A stretch of 6,230 nt of DNA from DAITMV01 sp036834985 (GCA_036834985.1 DAITMV010000177.1:1-6230); one strand, 5' to 3'. Shown: positions 1 to 5,826, numbered from the stretch's first letter. The notes: generated from the letters alone by a model not told the origin. A program made the numbers and translations.

Positions 1-11
1 GATCTGTGGTG

Positions 12-19
12 CCTCCCTT
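12..19 (-). promoter_or_regulatory. Candidate ribosome binding site of a leftward gene starting off-window
   Basis: Read on the minus strand, this is AAGGGAGG, a strong anti-16S match. Eleven bases remain before the window edge, so a start codon at or just beyond the edge would be well placed. It lies downstream of the leftward promoter at 84-56. From memory, Burkholderiales often have a divergent Rieske-type oxygenase gene beside xseB, but no coding sequence of that gene is visible here, so its identity is only a guess. Confidence 0.4.
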
Positions 20-55
20 GGGTCAACCCGTTGATAAAAAAGAGGAAAGGCCGGA

Positions 56-84
56 ATTGTACCCTCGGGCACGATTTGGGACAA
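56..84 (-). promoter_or_regulatory. Candidate leftward sigma-70 promoter
   Basis: On the minus strand a -35 TTGTCC (84-79, 4 of 6 consensus bases) is separated by exactly 17 bases from a -10 TACAAT (61-56, 5 of 6). Transcription would start near position 49 and run through the AAGGGAGG at 19-12. The spacing and -10 quality make this the best promoter in the left intergenic region. It implies that the neighbouring gene diverges from the xseB operon. This is inferred from sequence only. Confidence 0.45.
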
Positions 85-144
85 AACATATCGTGCATCT
101 TGGCCCTTAAAATCGAAAAGTTCGGCTAAAACAGCTAATTGAAG

Positions 145-150
145 TAAAAT
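145..150 (+). promoter_or_regulatory. Weak candidate -10 element for the xseB-ispA-dxs-folE2 operon
   Basis: TAAAAT matches 5 of 6 -10 consensus bases, but no good -35 lies 16-18 bases upstream (the sequence there is TTCGGC-like). If used, transcription would begin near 157. That would put the AAGGG at 152-156 outside the mRNA and favour the xseB starts at 170 or 191 over the GTG at 161. Another TAAAAT lies at 108-113, also without a clear -35. Confidence 0.25.
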
Positions 151-190
151 CAAGGGCTGCGTGATAACAATGCCACTACAAAGACCCACC

Positions 191-496
191 ATGCCGTCCA
201 AGACCGCCCAAGACCCTTCATTGCCGCTGGATGCCCCGGTGCCAGCCGGCGCTGAGCCGCTGCCCGAGCGATTTGAGTTGGCCATGCAAGCGCTTGAGTC
301 ATTGGTCGATCAGATGGAAAGCGGGCAGCTGCCCCTTGAAGATATGCTGACCGCCTATCAGCGCGGCGCTGCCTTGGTGGGTGTGTGCAAGCAGCGGTTG
401 ATGGCCATAGAACAGCAGGTATCCTTGCTCGATGGCGATGTGCTTGGACTGCTGGACGCGGCGGCAGGGGCCGAGAATGGGTCGCGCACCGTATGA
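191..496 (+). CDS. xseB: Exodeoxyribonuclease VII small subunit
   Basis: XseB is the small subunit of exonuclease VII, a cytoplasmic enzyme. Several small subunits bind each XseA and allow degradation of single-stranded DNA to oligonucleotides during repair. The family core is clear: RFELAMQALESLVDQMESGQLPLED, then YQRGAALVGVCKQRL and AIEQQVSLLDGD, the two-helix hairpin of the family. From ATG 191 the protein is 101 residues, against roughly 80 in the family; the excess is an unconserved Pro/Ala-rich N-terminus of about 25 residues. In-frame alternatives are GTG 161 (111 residues, AAGGG only 4 bases upstream) and ATG 170 (108 residues, AAGGG 13 bases upstream). None has an ideal ribosome binding site. 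I chose 191 because it gives the length closest to the family. The stop overlaps the ispA start as ATGA, so the two are probably translationally coupled. The function is secure; the start is not. Confidence 0.9.
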   Translation: MPSKTAQDPSLPLDAPVPAGAEPLPERFELAMQALESLVDQMESGQLPLEDMLTAYQRGAALVGVCKQRLMAIEQQVSLLDGDVLGLLDAAAGAENGSRTV

Positions 497-1440
497 GTTC
501 AGCGTTGAAGGCTTCCATCAGTTTGCATGAGGATTCACCTGCAGCCGCAGCCTTGTCTGAGCGCCTGGGTGCGTGGTCCGATGCGAACCGCCAACAGATT
601 GAGTCAGCCCTCGAGCAGCGCTTTAACCTCTGCACCCAAGTGCCTGCCGCTTTATTGGAGCCCATGCGATATGCCACCTTGGGCGGAGGCAAGCGACTGC
701 GTGCCTTGTTGGTGCTGGCCACGGCACAGGCGTGTGGCGGCTCACATATGCAGGCCATGAGTGCGGCCTGCGCGGTGGAGGCATTACACGCGTACTCGCT
801 GGTGCACGACGATCTGCCGTGTATGGACGATGACGCCCTTCGCCGTGGCAAGCCCACCTGCCATATCCAGTTCGGGGAGGCGCTGGCCCTCTTGGCCGGT
901 GACGCCTTGCAAACCATTGCTTTTGAATGGCTCGCCGAGAGTACGTTGAGTGAATCTATCCGTTTGCGGCAGTTACAGGCGCTGGCCAAAGCAGCGGGTG
1001 CTGCTGGCATGGCTGGCGGGCAGGCGATTGACCTCATCCACGTCGGCCAACCTATGGATGTCAACGCCCTGTTGACCATGCATCGCATGAAGACCGGCGC
1101 CCTGATTGCCGCCTCGGTGACCTTGGGAGCCTTGTGCGCACAGGCCGATGAGCGTGTTGATGTGAACGCTTTAGAGCAATATGCCCAGTCCATCGGACTG
1201 GCGTTTCAGGTAATTGACGATATTATTGATGTGGAAGCCGATTCAGCGACCCTTGGCAAAACTGCGGGTAAGGACGCGCTTCACAACAAACCGACCACTG
1301 TCAGCCTCCTGGGGCTGACTGAGGCTAAACGCACAGCAGCATCACTGGCCCACGAGGCAAGTTCCGCTTTGCAGTCTTTTGATGACCGGGCCTGGGTGCT
1401 ACGTGCACTCGTCCAGCAAGTGATAGAACGCCGCTCATGA
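493..1440 (+). CDS. ispA: Farnesyl diphosphate synthase (short-chain polyprenyl synthetase)
   Basis: IspA condenses DMAPP with two IPP units to geranyl and then farnesyl diphosphate in the cytoplasm, supplying precursors for undecaprenyl phosphate, quinones and hopanoids. The 315-residue product (E. coli IspA is 299) has every family landmark: GGGKRLR at 64-70 for diphosphate binding; the first aspartate-rich motif DDLPCMDD at 106-113; RRGKPTCH at 117-124; GDALQ at 136-140; GGQAIDL at 175-181; K200-T201; and the second aspartate-rich motif DDIID at 242-246, followed by LGKTAGKD. Tyr101, five residues before the first Asp motif, and the two-residue insert in that motif are the pattern of bacterial type II FPP synthases, so the product is more likely C15 than C20. 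ATG 493 overlaps the xseB stop (ATGA), and upstream in-frame starts would run through xseB. The stop overlaps the dxs start in the same way. GPP or GGPP synthase is a less likely alternative. Confidence 0.96.
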   Translation: MSSALKASISLHEDSPAAAALSERLGAWSDANRQQIESALEQRFNLCTQVPAALLEPMRYATLGGGKRLRALLVLATAQACGGSHMQAMSAACAVEALHAYSLVHDDLPCMDDDALRRGKPTCHIQFGEALALLAGDALQTIAFEWLAESTLSESIRLRQLQALAKAAGAAGMAGGQAIDLIHVGQPMDVNALLTMHRMKTGALIAASVTLGALCAQADERVDVNALEQYAQSIGLAFQVIDDIIDVEADSATLGKTAGKDALHNKPTTVSLLGLTEAKRTAASLAHEASSALQSFDDRAWVLRALVQQVIERRS

Positions 1441-3356
1441 GTACCTTACTAAAAAACATACAATCTCCTGCTGATTTGCGCAGGCTCGATGCCTCGCAAC
1501 TGCCCGAGCTGGCAGACGAACTGCGTAACTATATTGTTGAGTCCGTGGCCAAAACCGGCGGACATTTGTCGTCCAATCTGGGCACGGTTGAGCTGACCGT
1601 GGCACTGCATTACGTCTTTAACACGCCCAATGACCGGATTGTGTGGGATGTAGGCCATCAGACCTATCCTCACAAAATATTGACGGGTCGTCGCGATGCA
1701 ATGTCCGGTTTGCGGCAGTTTGGCGGTATCTCCGGGTTTCCCAAGCGAAGTGAGTCCGAGTACGACGCGTTTGGTACCGCTCACTCAAGCACCAGTATTT
1801 CTGCCGCGCTGGGGATGGCGGTGGCCTCTCGCAATCAGGGTATTTCACGTAAACACATTGCTGTGATTGGCGACGGCGCAATGACCGCCGGCATGGCATT
1901 TGAAGCGCTCAATAACGCAGGCGTAATCCCCGATGTGGATTTGCTGGTGATTCTGAACGACAACGACATGTCGATTTCACCTCCTGTGGGTGCGCTGAAC
2001 AAATACCTGGCCCGTTTGCTGTCCGGGCGATTCATGACAACGGCCAAGGAAGTTGGCAAGGGCTTGCTCGGCGGCGTGCCACCTCTGTACGAACTGGCCC
2101 ACCGTCTGGAGGAACACGTCAAAGGCATGGTGACTCCTGCCACCTTGTTCGAAGAGTTTGGTCTGACGTATTTTGGTCCGATCGACGGCCATGACCTGGA
2201 TGCCCTGATCCCAACACTACAAAACTTGCGCGCCTTAAAAAAGCCCATCTTTTTGCATGTTGTCACAAAAAAAGGGGCTGGTTACAAATTGGCCGAAGCC
2301 GATCCCGTGCTCTATCACGGCCCGGGTAAGTTTGATCCGTCCGTAGGCATCGTGCCTTCGACCAAAGTCTCCAAACCCACTTACACCCAGATTTTTGGGC
2401 AATGGCTGTGTGATATGGCGCATGCCGATGGTCGTTTAGTGGCCATTACCCCAGCCATGCGCGAAGGCTCGGGCATGGTGCAGTTTGAGAAAAAATTTCC
2501 CAAACGATATTTTGATGTGGGCATCGCCGAGCAGCATGCTGTCACATTTGCTGCAGGCTTGGCCTGTGAGGGCATGAAGCCCGTTGTGGCCATTTATTCC
2601 ACCTTTTTGCAGCGCGCCTATGATCAGTTAATCCATGACGTCGCTTTGCAGAATCTGGATGTGACTTTTGCGCTGGATCGTGCCGGCCTGGTCGGTGCCG
2701 ACGGTGCTACGCACGCGGGTAATTACGACATTGCCTACTTGCGCTGCATCCCTAACATGGTGATCGCCACCCCGTCCGATGAAGCTGAGTGCCGTACGCT
2801 GCTGAGCACCTGTCACCAGTTCAACGGTCCGTCGGCGGTTCGTTACCCTCGCGGTGCCGGCCCTGGACTGGAAGTGCCTGGGGATTTGAATACAGTGGAG
2901 ATCGGCAAGGCGGTGATCCGTCGACACACCGCCCGCCTGAACGGAAAAATCGCCCTGCTGGCCTTTGGCTCCATGGTTGCACCGGCCATGGCCGCTGCCG
3001 CCGAGCTCGATCTGACGGTGGTGGACATGCGTTTTGTCAAACCCATCGATGTGGCCGTGATTGAGCAGATGGCCAACAGCCATGATGCCTTGGTGACCCT
3101 AGAAGAGGGATGTATCATGGGCGGTGCAGGTGCTGCTGTGCTCGAAGTGCTGGCTCAGAAAAATAAGTTGATCAAGACCTTGAATTTAGGTCTGCCGGAT
3201 CAATTTATTGACCATGGCGATCCGCAATTGCTACTGTCTATGCACGGCCTTGATAAAGCAGGCATCGTGCGTAGCCTCGATCAACATTTCGGGGACCTGG
3301 TTAAGGTTCCCTCCGACTCTGTGCACCGCCTGGCCGGACGCGCGGCTTCGGCTTAA
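1437..3356 (+). CDS. dxs: 1-deoxy-D-xylulose-5-phosphate synthase
   Basis: Dxs condenses pyruvate with glyceraldehyde 3-phosphate, using thiamine diphosphate and Mg, to give DXP. DXP starts the MEP isoprenoid pathway and also feeds thiamine and pyridoxal phosphate synthesis. The product is 639 residues, a full-length match to the family (E. coli 620). The N-terminal TPP domain carries TGGHLSSNLG (40-49, with the conserved His43), WDVGHQTYPHK (70-80), and the TPP/Mg motif GDG (145-147) to NDNDMSIS (174-181). The transketolase-like pyrimidine domain carries the catalytic Glu365 in GIAEQHAVTFAAGLA and DRAGLVGADGATHAG (414-428) with His426. A C-terminal transketolase domain runs from about residue 500 with EEGCIMGGAG (556-565) and DQFIDHG (588-594). 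ATG 1437 overlaps the ispA stop by four bases, implying coupled translation of two enzymes of one pathway. No truncation or missing active-site residue was seen. Confidence 0.98.
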   Translation: MSTLLKNIQSPADLRRLDASQLPELADELRNYIVESVAKTGGHLSSNLGTVELTVALHYVFNTPNDRIVWDVGHQTYPHKILTGRRDAMSGLRQFGGISGFPKRSESEYDAFGTAHSSTSISAALGMAVASRNQGISRKHIAVIGDGAMTAGMAFEALNNAGVIPDVDLLVILNDNDMSISPPVGALNKYLARLLSGRFMTTAKEVGKGLLGGVPPLYELAHRLEEHVKGMVTPATLFEEFGLTYFGPIDGHDLDALIPTLQNLRALKKPIFLHVVTKKGAGYKLAEADPVLYHGPGKFDPSVGIVPSTKVSKPTYTQIFGQWLCDMAHADGRLVAITPAMREGSGMVQFEKKFPKRYFDVGIAEQHAVTFAAGLACEGMKPVVAIYSTFLQRAYDQLIHDVALQNLDVTFALDRAGLVGADGATHAGNYDIAYLRCIPNMVIATPSDEAECRTLLSTCHQFNGPSAVRYPRGAGPGLEVPGDLNTVEIGKAVIRRHTARLNGKIALLAFGSMVAPAMAAAAELDLTVVDMRFVKPIDVAVIEQMANSHDALVTLEEGCIMGGAGAAVLEVLAQKNKLIKTLNLGLPDQFIDHGDPQLLLSMHGLDKAGIVRSLDQHFGDLVKVPSDSVHRLAGRAASA

Positions 3357-3365
3357 GGTGTGTTA

Positions 3366-4190
3366 ATGAATACAAGAGATTTGTCTGTTGCCAATCTGGC
3401 GAACGTAGGGGATGCGACCATTCCTGATGTGCAAAGTACCGTAGATACCCGCCAGATTCCTATACAGGGAGTGGGTGTGCGTTCGGTGAAATATCCAATG
3501 AGCATCGCACGGGCCGATGGGTCTGCCTTGCCGACTGTGGCCGAGTTCGAAATGACGGTGTATTTGCCTGCCGATCAAAAAGGCACTCATATGTCCCGTT
3601 TCGTGGCTTTGCTTGAGGATCAGGTCGGCAAGCCTCTGACGATGGACGCCTTCCGCGCCATGTTGCTGGATATGCTCCATCGCCTGGATGCGACTTCGGG
3701 CAAGATCAAGGCGGTGTTCCCGTACTTTATGTCCAAGGCCGCTCCGGTGTCAGGGGTGGTCAGCCTGATGGACTATCAGGTCACCCTGGAAGGTCAGGCC
3801 TCCGGGGATACAACTGAGTTGTGGCTCACCGCTCAGGTGCCTGTCACCAGTTTGTGCCCGTGCTCCAAAAAGATATCCGACTATGGTGCACACAATCAAC
3901 GTTCCCACGTGACCGTGCGTGTTCAGTTAAAAGAGGATCTGTCGGTTGACGCTCTGATCCAGGCCATTGAAGCCCAGGCCTCCTGCGAATTGTGGGGTTT
4001 GCTCAAGCGTCCCGATGAAAAGTACGTCACTGAGCGAGCCTACGATAACCCCAAGTTTGTGGAGGATCTGGTCCGTGATGTGGCCATGGCATTAAACAAT
4101 CTGCCGCAGGTGGGTCACTATGTGATTGAAGCCGAAAACTTTGAGTCCATTCACAATCACTCTGCATTTGCCCGCATCGAACGTATGTGA
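3366..4190 (+). CDS. folE2: GTP cyclohydrolase I type IB
   Basis: FolE2 converts GTP to 7,8-dihydroneopterin triphosphate, the first step of folate synthesis, as a metal-dependent alternative to FolE. The 274-residue product contains the family signature TSLCPCSKKISDYGAHNQRS (161-180) with Cys164 and His176, then RPDEKYVTE (215-223), the FVEDLVRD helix with Glu233, and NFESIHNHSAFA (258-269) with His263. These align at a constant offset with the metal and catalytic residues I recall from the Neisseria gonorrhoeae enzyme (Cys147, His159, Glu201, Glu216, His246). I chose ATG 3366 because AAGGTG ends five bases upstream; a GTG at 3360 is in frame but lies inside that site. The gene follows dxs by nine bases and ends shortly before the terminator at 4235, so it is the last gene of the operon. 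Some FolE2 enzymes are Zur-regulated backups induced under zinc limitation. No separate promoter or Zur box is evident here, which suggests constitutive housekeeping use. Confidence 0.96.
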   Translation: MNTRDLSVANLANVGDATIPDVQSTVDTRQIPIQGVGVRSVKYPMSIARADGSALPTVAEFEMTVYLPADQKGTHMSRFVALLEDQVGKPLTMDAFRAMLLDMLHRLDATSGKIKAVFPYFMSKAAPVSGVVSLMDYQVTLEGQASGDTTELWLTAQVPVTSLCPCSKKISDYGAHNQRSHVTVRVQLKEDLSVDALIQAIEAQASCELWGLLKRPDEKYVTERAYDNPKFVEDLVRDVAMALNNLPQVGHYVIEAENFESIHNHSAFARIERM

Positions 4191-4234
4191 GATGCACCCC
4201 GTCAGTCGTCTGTAATCCTTGTGTTTAAAACTAG

Positions 4235-4259
4235 GCCCAGTATTTGCTGGGCTTTTTTT
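4235..4259 (+). terminator. Intrinsic terminator of the xseB-ispA-dxs-folE2 operon
   Basis: A perfect 6-bp GC-rich stem, GCCCAG (4235-4240) with CTGGGC (4247-4252), encloses the loop TATTTG and is followed directly by seven T residues (4253-4259). G4234 and A4233 can also pair with the first T residues. It lies 44 bases after the folE2 stop. An in-frame TTG at 4219 would extend the next gene through this structure, so that longer start is not credible. Confidence 0.9.
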
Positions 4260-4284
4260 ATGTGGATTGTGGGGAGGGCATGTC

Positions 4285-5052
4285 ATGCCATTTTATGGGT
4301 TTGACCTGGGACGGGTGATTCGCCCCGTGCTGGTGTGTCAGTTTTCTGAGCACGTTCGTCCTGGCGTCTTCGGTGAATACCTGACGGCACACGGCATTGC
4401 GTGGACGTTATTGCGGGTGGATCAAGGCGAGCCCATTCCTCGTTCCATTGCACCTTACAGCGGTTTGGGATTGATGGGCGGACAGATGAGTGTCAATGAC
4501 CCCTTGCCTTGGATTGAGCACATGGGGCGATTGATTCTTGAAGCGGACCAACATCATCGTCCCGTCATTGGTCATTGTTTGGGTGGACAATTGATGTCCA
4601 AAGCGTTTGGTGCCTCTGTCAGGGCGCATGTTCGAAAAGAGTTGGGTTGGACCGAACTGTCAGTGGTAGATCCAGGCGTGGCCAGCGAGTGGCTCGGCCC
4701 TGGGGTGCATAGCATCCCGAGTTTCCAGTGGCATGGTGACACGTTTGACTTGCCCGACGGCGCCCTACATTTACTCCGCAACGCGGCGTGTGACAACCAG
4801 GCCTTCGTACTGCACAATAAAGCGGGTGTTGCGCATCTGGGCATGCAGTGCCATATGGAAATGACTCCCGATCTGGTGCGGGAGTGGGCGATGTTGGGGC
4901 GCGACGAGATTGAACAAGCGGCAAGGCAAGATGATTTGGCGGTGCAGTCGGTCCAGCAAATGACCGCACGGGTCGAACAGCGCTGTGAGCAGATGGGGGT
5001 TTACACCCGGCGGATGTATGACCGGTGGGTCCAAGGTTTATATTGCGGCTAA
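4285..5052 (+). CDS. Class I glutamine amidotransferase, stand-alone (GMP synthase-like GATase domain)
   Basis: The protein hydrolyses glutamine and passes ammonia to an unknown acceptor; relatives annotated as GMP synthase-like GATases (COG0518) are mostly uncharacterised. The 255 residues form a single class I GATase domain. The oxyanion-strand segment GLMGGQMSV is at 62-70, the nucleophile Cys98 is in VIGHCLGGQLM (94-104), FQWHGDTFDLP (148-158 region) is typical of this subfamily, and His190 and Glu192 in GMQCHMEMT (187-194) complete the triad. About 55 residues of charged, helical C-terminus follow. There is no synthetase domain, so it is not a GuaA, and no signal peptide from this start. 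ATG 4285 has GGGGAGGG six bases upstream; the frame extends back to TTG 4219, but only through the operon terminator. Only about 12 bases separate the terminator from the ribosome binding site, so expression may depend on read-through. The subfamily is firm; the substrate is unknown. Confidence 0.88.
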   Translation: MPFYGFDLGRVIRPVLVCQFSEHVRPGVFGEYLTAHGIAWTLLRVDQGEPIPRSIAPYSGLGLMGGQMSVNDPLPWIEHMGRLILEADQHHRPVIGHCLGGQLMSKAFGASVRAHVRKELGWTELSVVDPGVASEWLGPGVHSIPSFQWHGDTFDLPDGALHLLRNAACDNQAFVLHNKAGVAHLGMQCHMEMTPDLVREWAMLGRDEIEQAARQDDLAVQSVQQMTARVEQRCEQMGVYTRRMYDRWVQGLYCG

Positions 5053-5067
5053 AGAGGCTGGAAATGC

Positions 5068-5100
5068 CTGACAAGTCCCAGGTCTTATATAAGATATAAT
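5068..5100 (+). promoter_or_regulatory. Candidate promoter of the DUF3579 gene
   Basis: A perfect -10 TATAAT lies at 5095-5100, and CTGACA (5068-5073, 5 of 6 -35 bases) lies 21 bases upstream, too far for ordinary sigma-70 spacing. The same CTGACA is 16 bases from TAAGAT (5090-5095, 4 of 6), so either hexamer could be used. If the consensus -10 is used, transcription starts near 5107 and the 5' leader is about 87 bases. The poor spacing may mean that an activator is needed or that the promoter relies on its -10 alone. Confidence 0.45.
5083..5094. promoter_or_regulatory. 12-bp perfect palindrome TCTTATATAAGA, candidate operator
   Basis: The 12 bases are exactly self-complementary and abut the TATAAT at 5095, sitting between the -35 and -10 candidates. 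A dimeric regulator bound here would block RNA polymerase or reposition it. I recall similar TCTTATATAAGA-type sequences upstream of central-metabolism genes in Betaproteobacteria, but I cannot name the regulator with confidence. An AT-rich palindrome can also arise by chance beside a -10. Confidence 0.35.
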
Positions 5101-5172
5101 AGTGAAGCGTTAAAATACAAGCTCTGCCCATAAGGCACGGGTTGCGTAGTGTAAGGGTCATCCCCTGAACAA

Positions 5173-5185
5173 CTCCGACGGAGGA
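5173..5185 (+). promoter_or_regulatory. Shine-Dalgarno of the DUF3579 gene with overlapping hairpin
   Basis: GGAGGA (5180-5185) is a strong ribosome binding site eight bases before ATG 5194. CTCC (5173-5176) can pair with GGAG (5180-5183) across the loop GAC, covering the site. A second small hairpin, AGGG (5154-5157) with CCCT (5163-5166), lies just upstream in the leader. This may be weak translational control. The stems are only four base pairs, so chance pairing is possible. Confidence 0.4.
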
Positions 5186-5193
5186 AACCTCAT

Positions 5194-5511
5194 ATGACCG
5201 GTTCTGTTACCGGCTCTCACAAAGAGTTATTTATTCAAGGCGTTACGCATTCGGGTAAAACCTTTCGGCCGTCCGACTGGGCTGAGCGTTTGTGTGGCGT
5301 GATGTCCTGTTTTCGTCCGCCGTCGTTGAGCATGAATCAACACCTTCAATACTCTCCCTATGTGCGCCCTGTTGTGGTGGGCGGTCTCAAATGCGTTGTC
5401 GTGGATAGTCGTCTGCAAGATATTGAATTGATGGCATATAACTTTGTATTGCAGTTTGCCAAGGACAATGATCTGGTGGTTGTGGACGCGTGTACCTTGC
5501 CGGATCGGTGA
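5194..5511 (+). CDS. DUF3579 family protein of unknown function
   Basis: This 105-residue cytoplasmic-type protein has no signal peptide or membrane segment. I recognise the DUF3579 pattern: ELFIQGVTHSGKTFRPSDWAE (11-31), RLCGVMSCF (32-40), then LQYSPYVRPV (51-60), KCVVVDSRLQDIELMAYNF (66-84) and a C-terminal FAKDNDLVVVDAC (88-100). The length is that of the usual full family member. No catalytic motif is apparent and the family has no established function that I know. ATG 5194 is supported by GGAGGA eight bases upstream and by the conserved block starting near residue 11. In Burkholderiales I recall this family near argF and rpsT. Here its downstream side is repeat sequence for at least 700 bases, and the neighbour on the left is the GATase, so any such partnership cannot be checked in this window. 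No clear intrinsic terminator follows the stop. Confidence 0.85.
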   Translation: MTGSVTGSHKELFIQGVTHSGKTFRPSDWAERLCGVMSCFRPPSLSMNQHLQYSPYVRPVVVGGLKCVVVDSRLQDIELMAYNFVLQFAKDNDLVVVDACTLPDR

Positions 5512-5520
5512 TCGTACTGA

Positions 5521-5548
5521 GCTGTGCGATAGATCGTAGGTTCGAGAT
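5521..5548 (+). repeat. 28-bp unit, copy 1
   Basis: The unit runs from GCTGTGCGAT to TTCGAGAT. It matches the unit at 5569-5596 at 24 of 28 positions with a 48-base period. It starts nine bases after the DUF3579 stop and is not followed by the 269-bp core, so it looks like a partial or eroded element head. Confidence 0.7.
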
Positions 5549-5568
5549 GTTTCGGTTGGATGAGCTGC

Positions 5569-5596
5569 GCTGTGCGATGGAGCGCAGGTTCGAGAC
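5569..5596 (+). repeat. 28-bp unit, copy 2, leading into the first 269-bp copy
   Basis: GCTGTGCGAT to TTCGAGAC; its last eight bases are the start of the 269-bp core. Flanking GCGCTGT (5567-5573) can pair with ACAGCGC (5595-5601) as a 7-bp stem. Alternatives are CTGCGCT (5565-5571) with AGCGCAG (5581-5587), or AGCGC (5581-5585) with GCGCT (5598-5602). These pairings are mutually exclusive. Confidence 0.7.
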
Positions 5597-5643
5597 AGCG
5601 CTCGCCCCTCTAAAGATTGCTACGTTGTCGCTTCTTCGCCCTG

Positions 5644-5709
5644 CAGGATAGGGCGTTCGCTCAAGCTTCGCCGCTCACTGGGCCATCCTTTGGATGGCTG
5701 CCTATCCTG
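5644..5709 (+). repeat. Nested inverted repeat (long hairpin) in copy A
   Basis: The outer stem CAGGATAGG (5644-5652) pairs perfectly with CCTATCCTG (5701-5709). Inside it, GCCATCC (5682-5688) pairs with GGATGGC (5692-5698) across the loop TTT. GGCG (5652-5655) can pair with CGCC (5669-5672) as a second inner arm, with one base of conflict with the outer stem. The result is a branched, clover-like fold. There is no T-run afterwards, so it is not an ordinary terminator. Confidence 0.8.
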
Positions 5710-5814
5710 TGCGGGGTCGTCGCGGGGCTCGGCTTAATCGTCTCTCACCCGCGCCCCACCGCGCCGCGCGCAACTCTCTGACATGCGCATCACGATCGCT
5801 CCCTATATATCCCC

Positions 5815-5826
5815 GCCCGTACGGGC
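5815..5826. repeat. 12-bp perfect palindrome GCCCGTACGGGC, copy A
   Basis: The sequence is exactly self-complementary and is preserved in copy B at 6154-6165. It is a possible protein-binding or nicking site, or the closing arm of the element's RNA fold. No T-tract follows. Confidence 0.8.

Noticed and set aside
385..492. Upstream extension of ispA to ATG 385
   Set aside because: The added residues are a frame-shifted reading of xseB with no similarity to polyprenyl synthetases. ATG 493 has the ATGA overlap and normal length.
150..1193. Long minus-strand open frame of 347 codons opposite xseB and ispA
   Set aside because: It lies antisense to two genes with firm family motifs, has low-complexity Ala/Ser/Arg-rich composition and matches no family. 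It is a shadow of GC-rich third positions.
4219..4284. Amidotransferase start at TTG 4219 giving a hydrophobic, signal-like N-terminus
   Set aside because: The extension is the translation of the intrinsic terminator and T-run. ATG 4285 has a strong ribosome binding site at 4271-4278, and the GATase fold begins soon after it.
4618..5161. Minus-strand open frame of 180 codons over the amidotransferase and the following leader
   Set aside because: It is antisense to a gene with an intact catalytic triad, its composition is biased and no family is recognised.
5586..5596. AGGTTCGAGAC resembling a tRNA T-loop
   Set aside because: There is no acceptor stem, anticodon arm or D-arm at the proper distances in any of the three units, so a tRNA gene is not supported.
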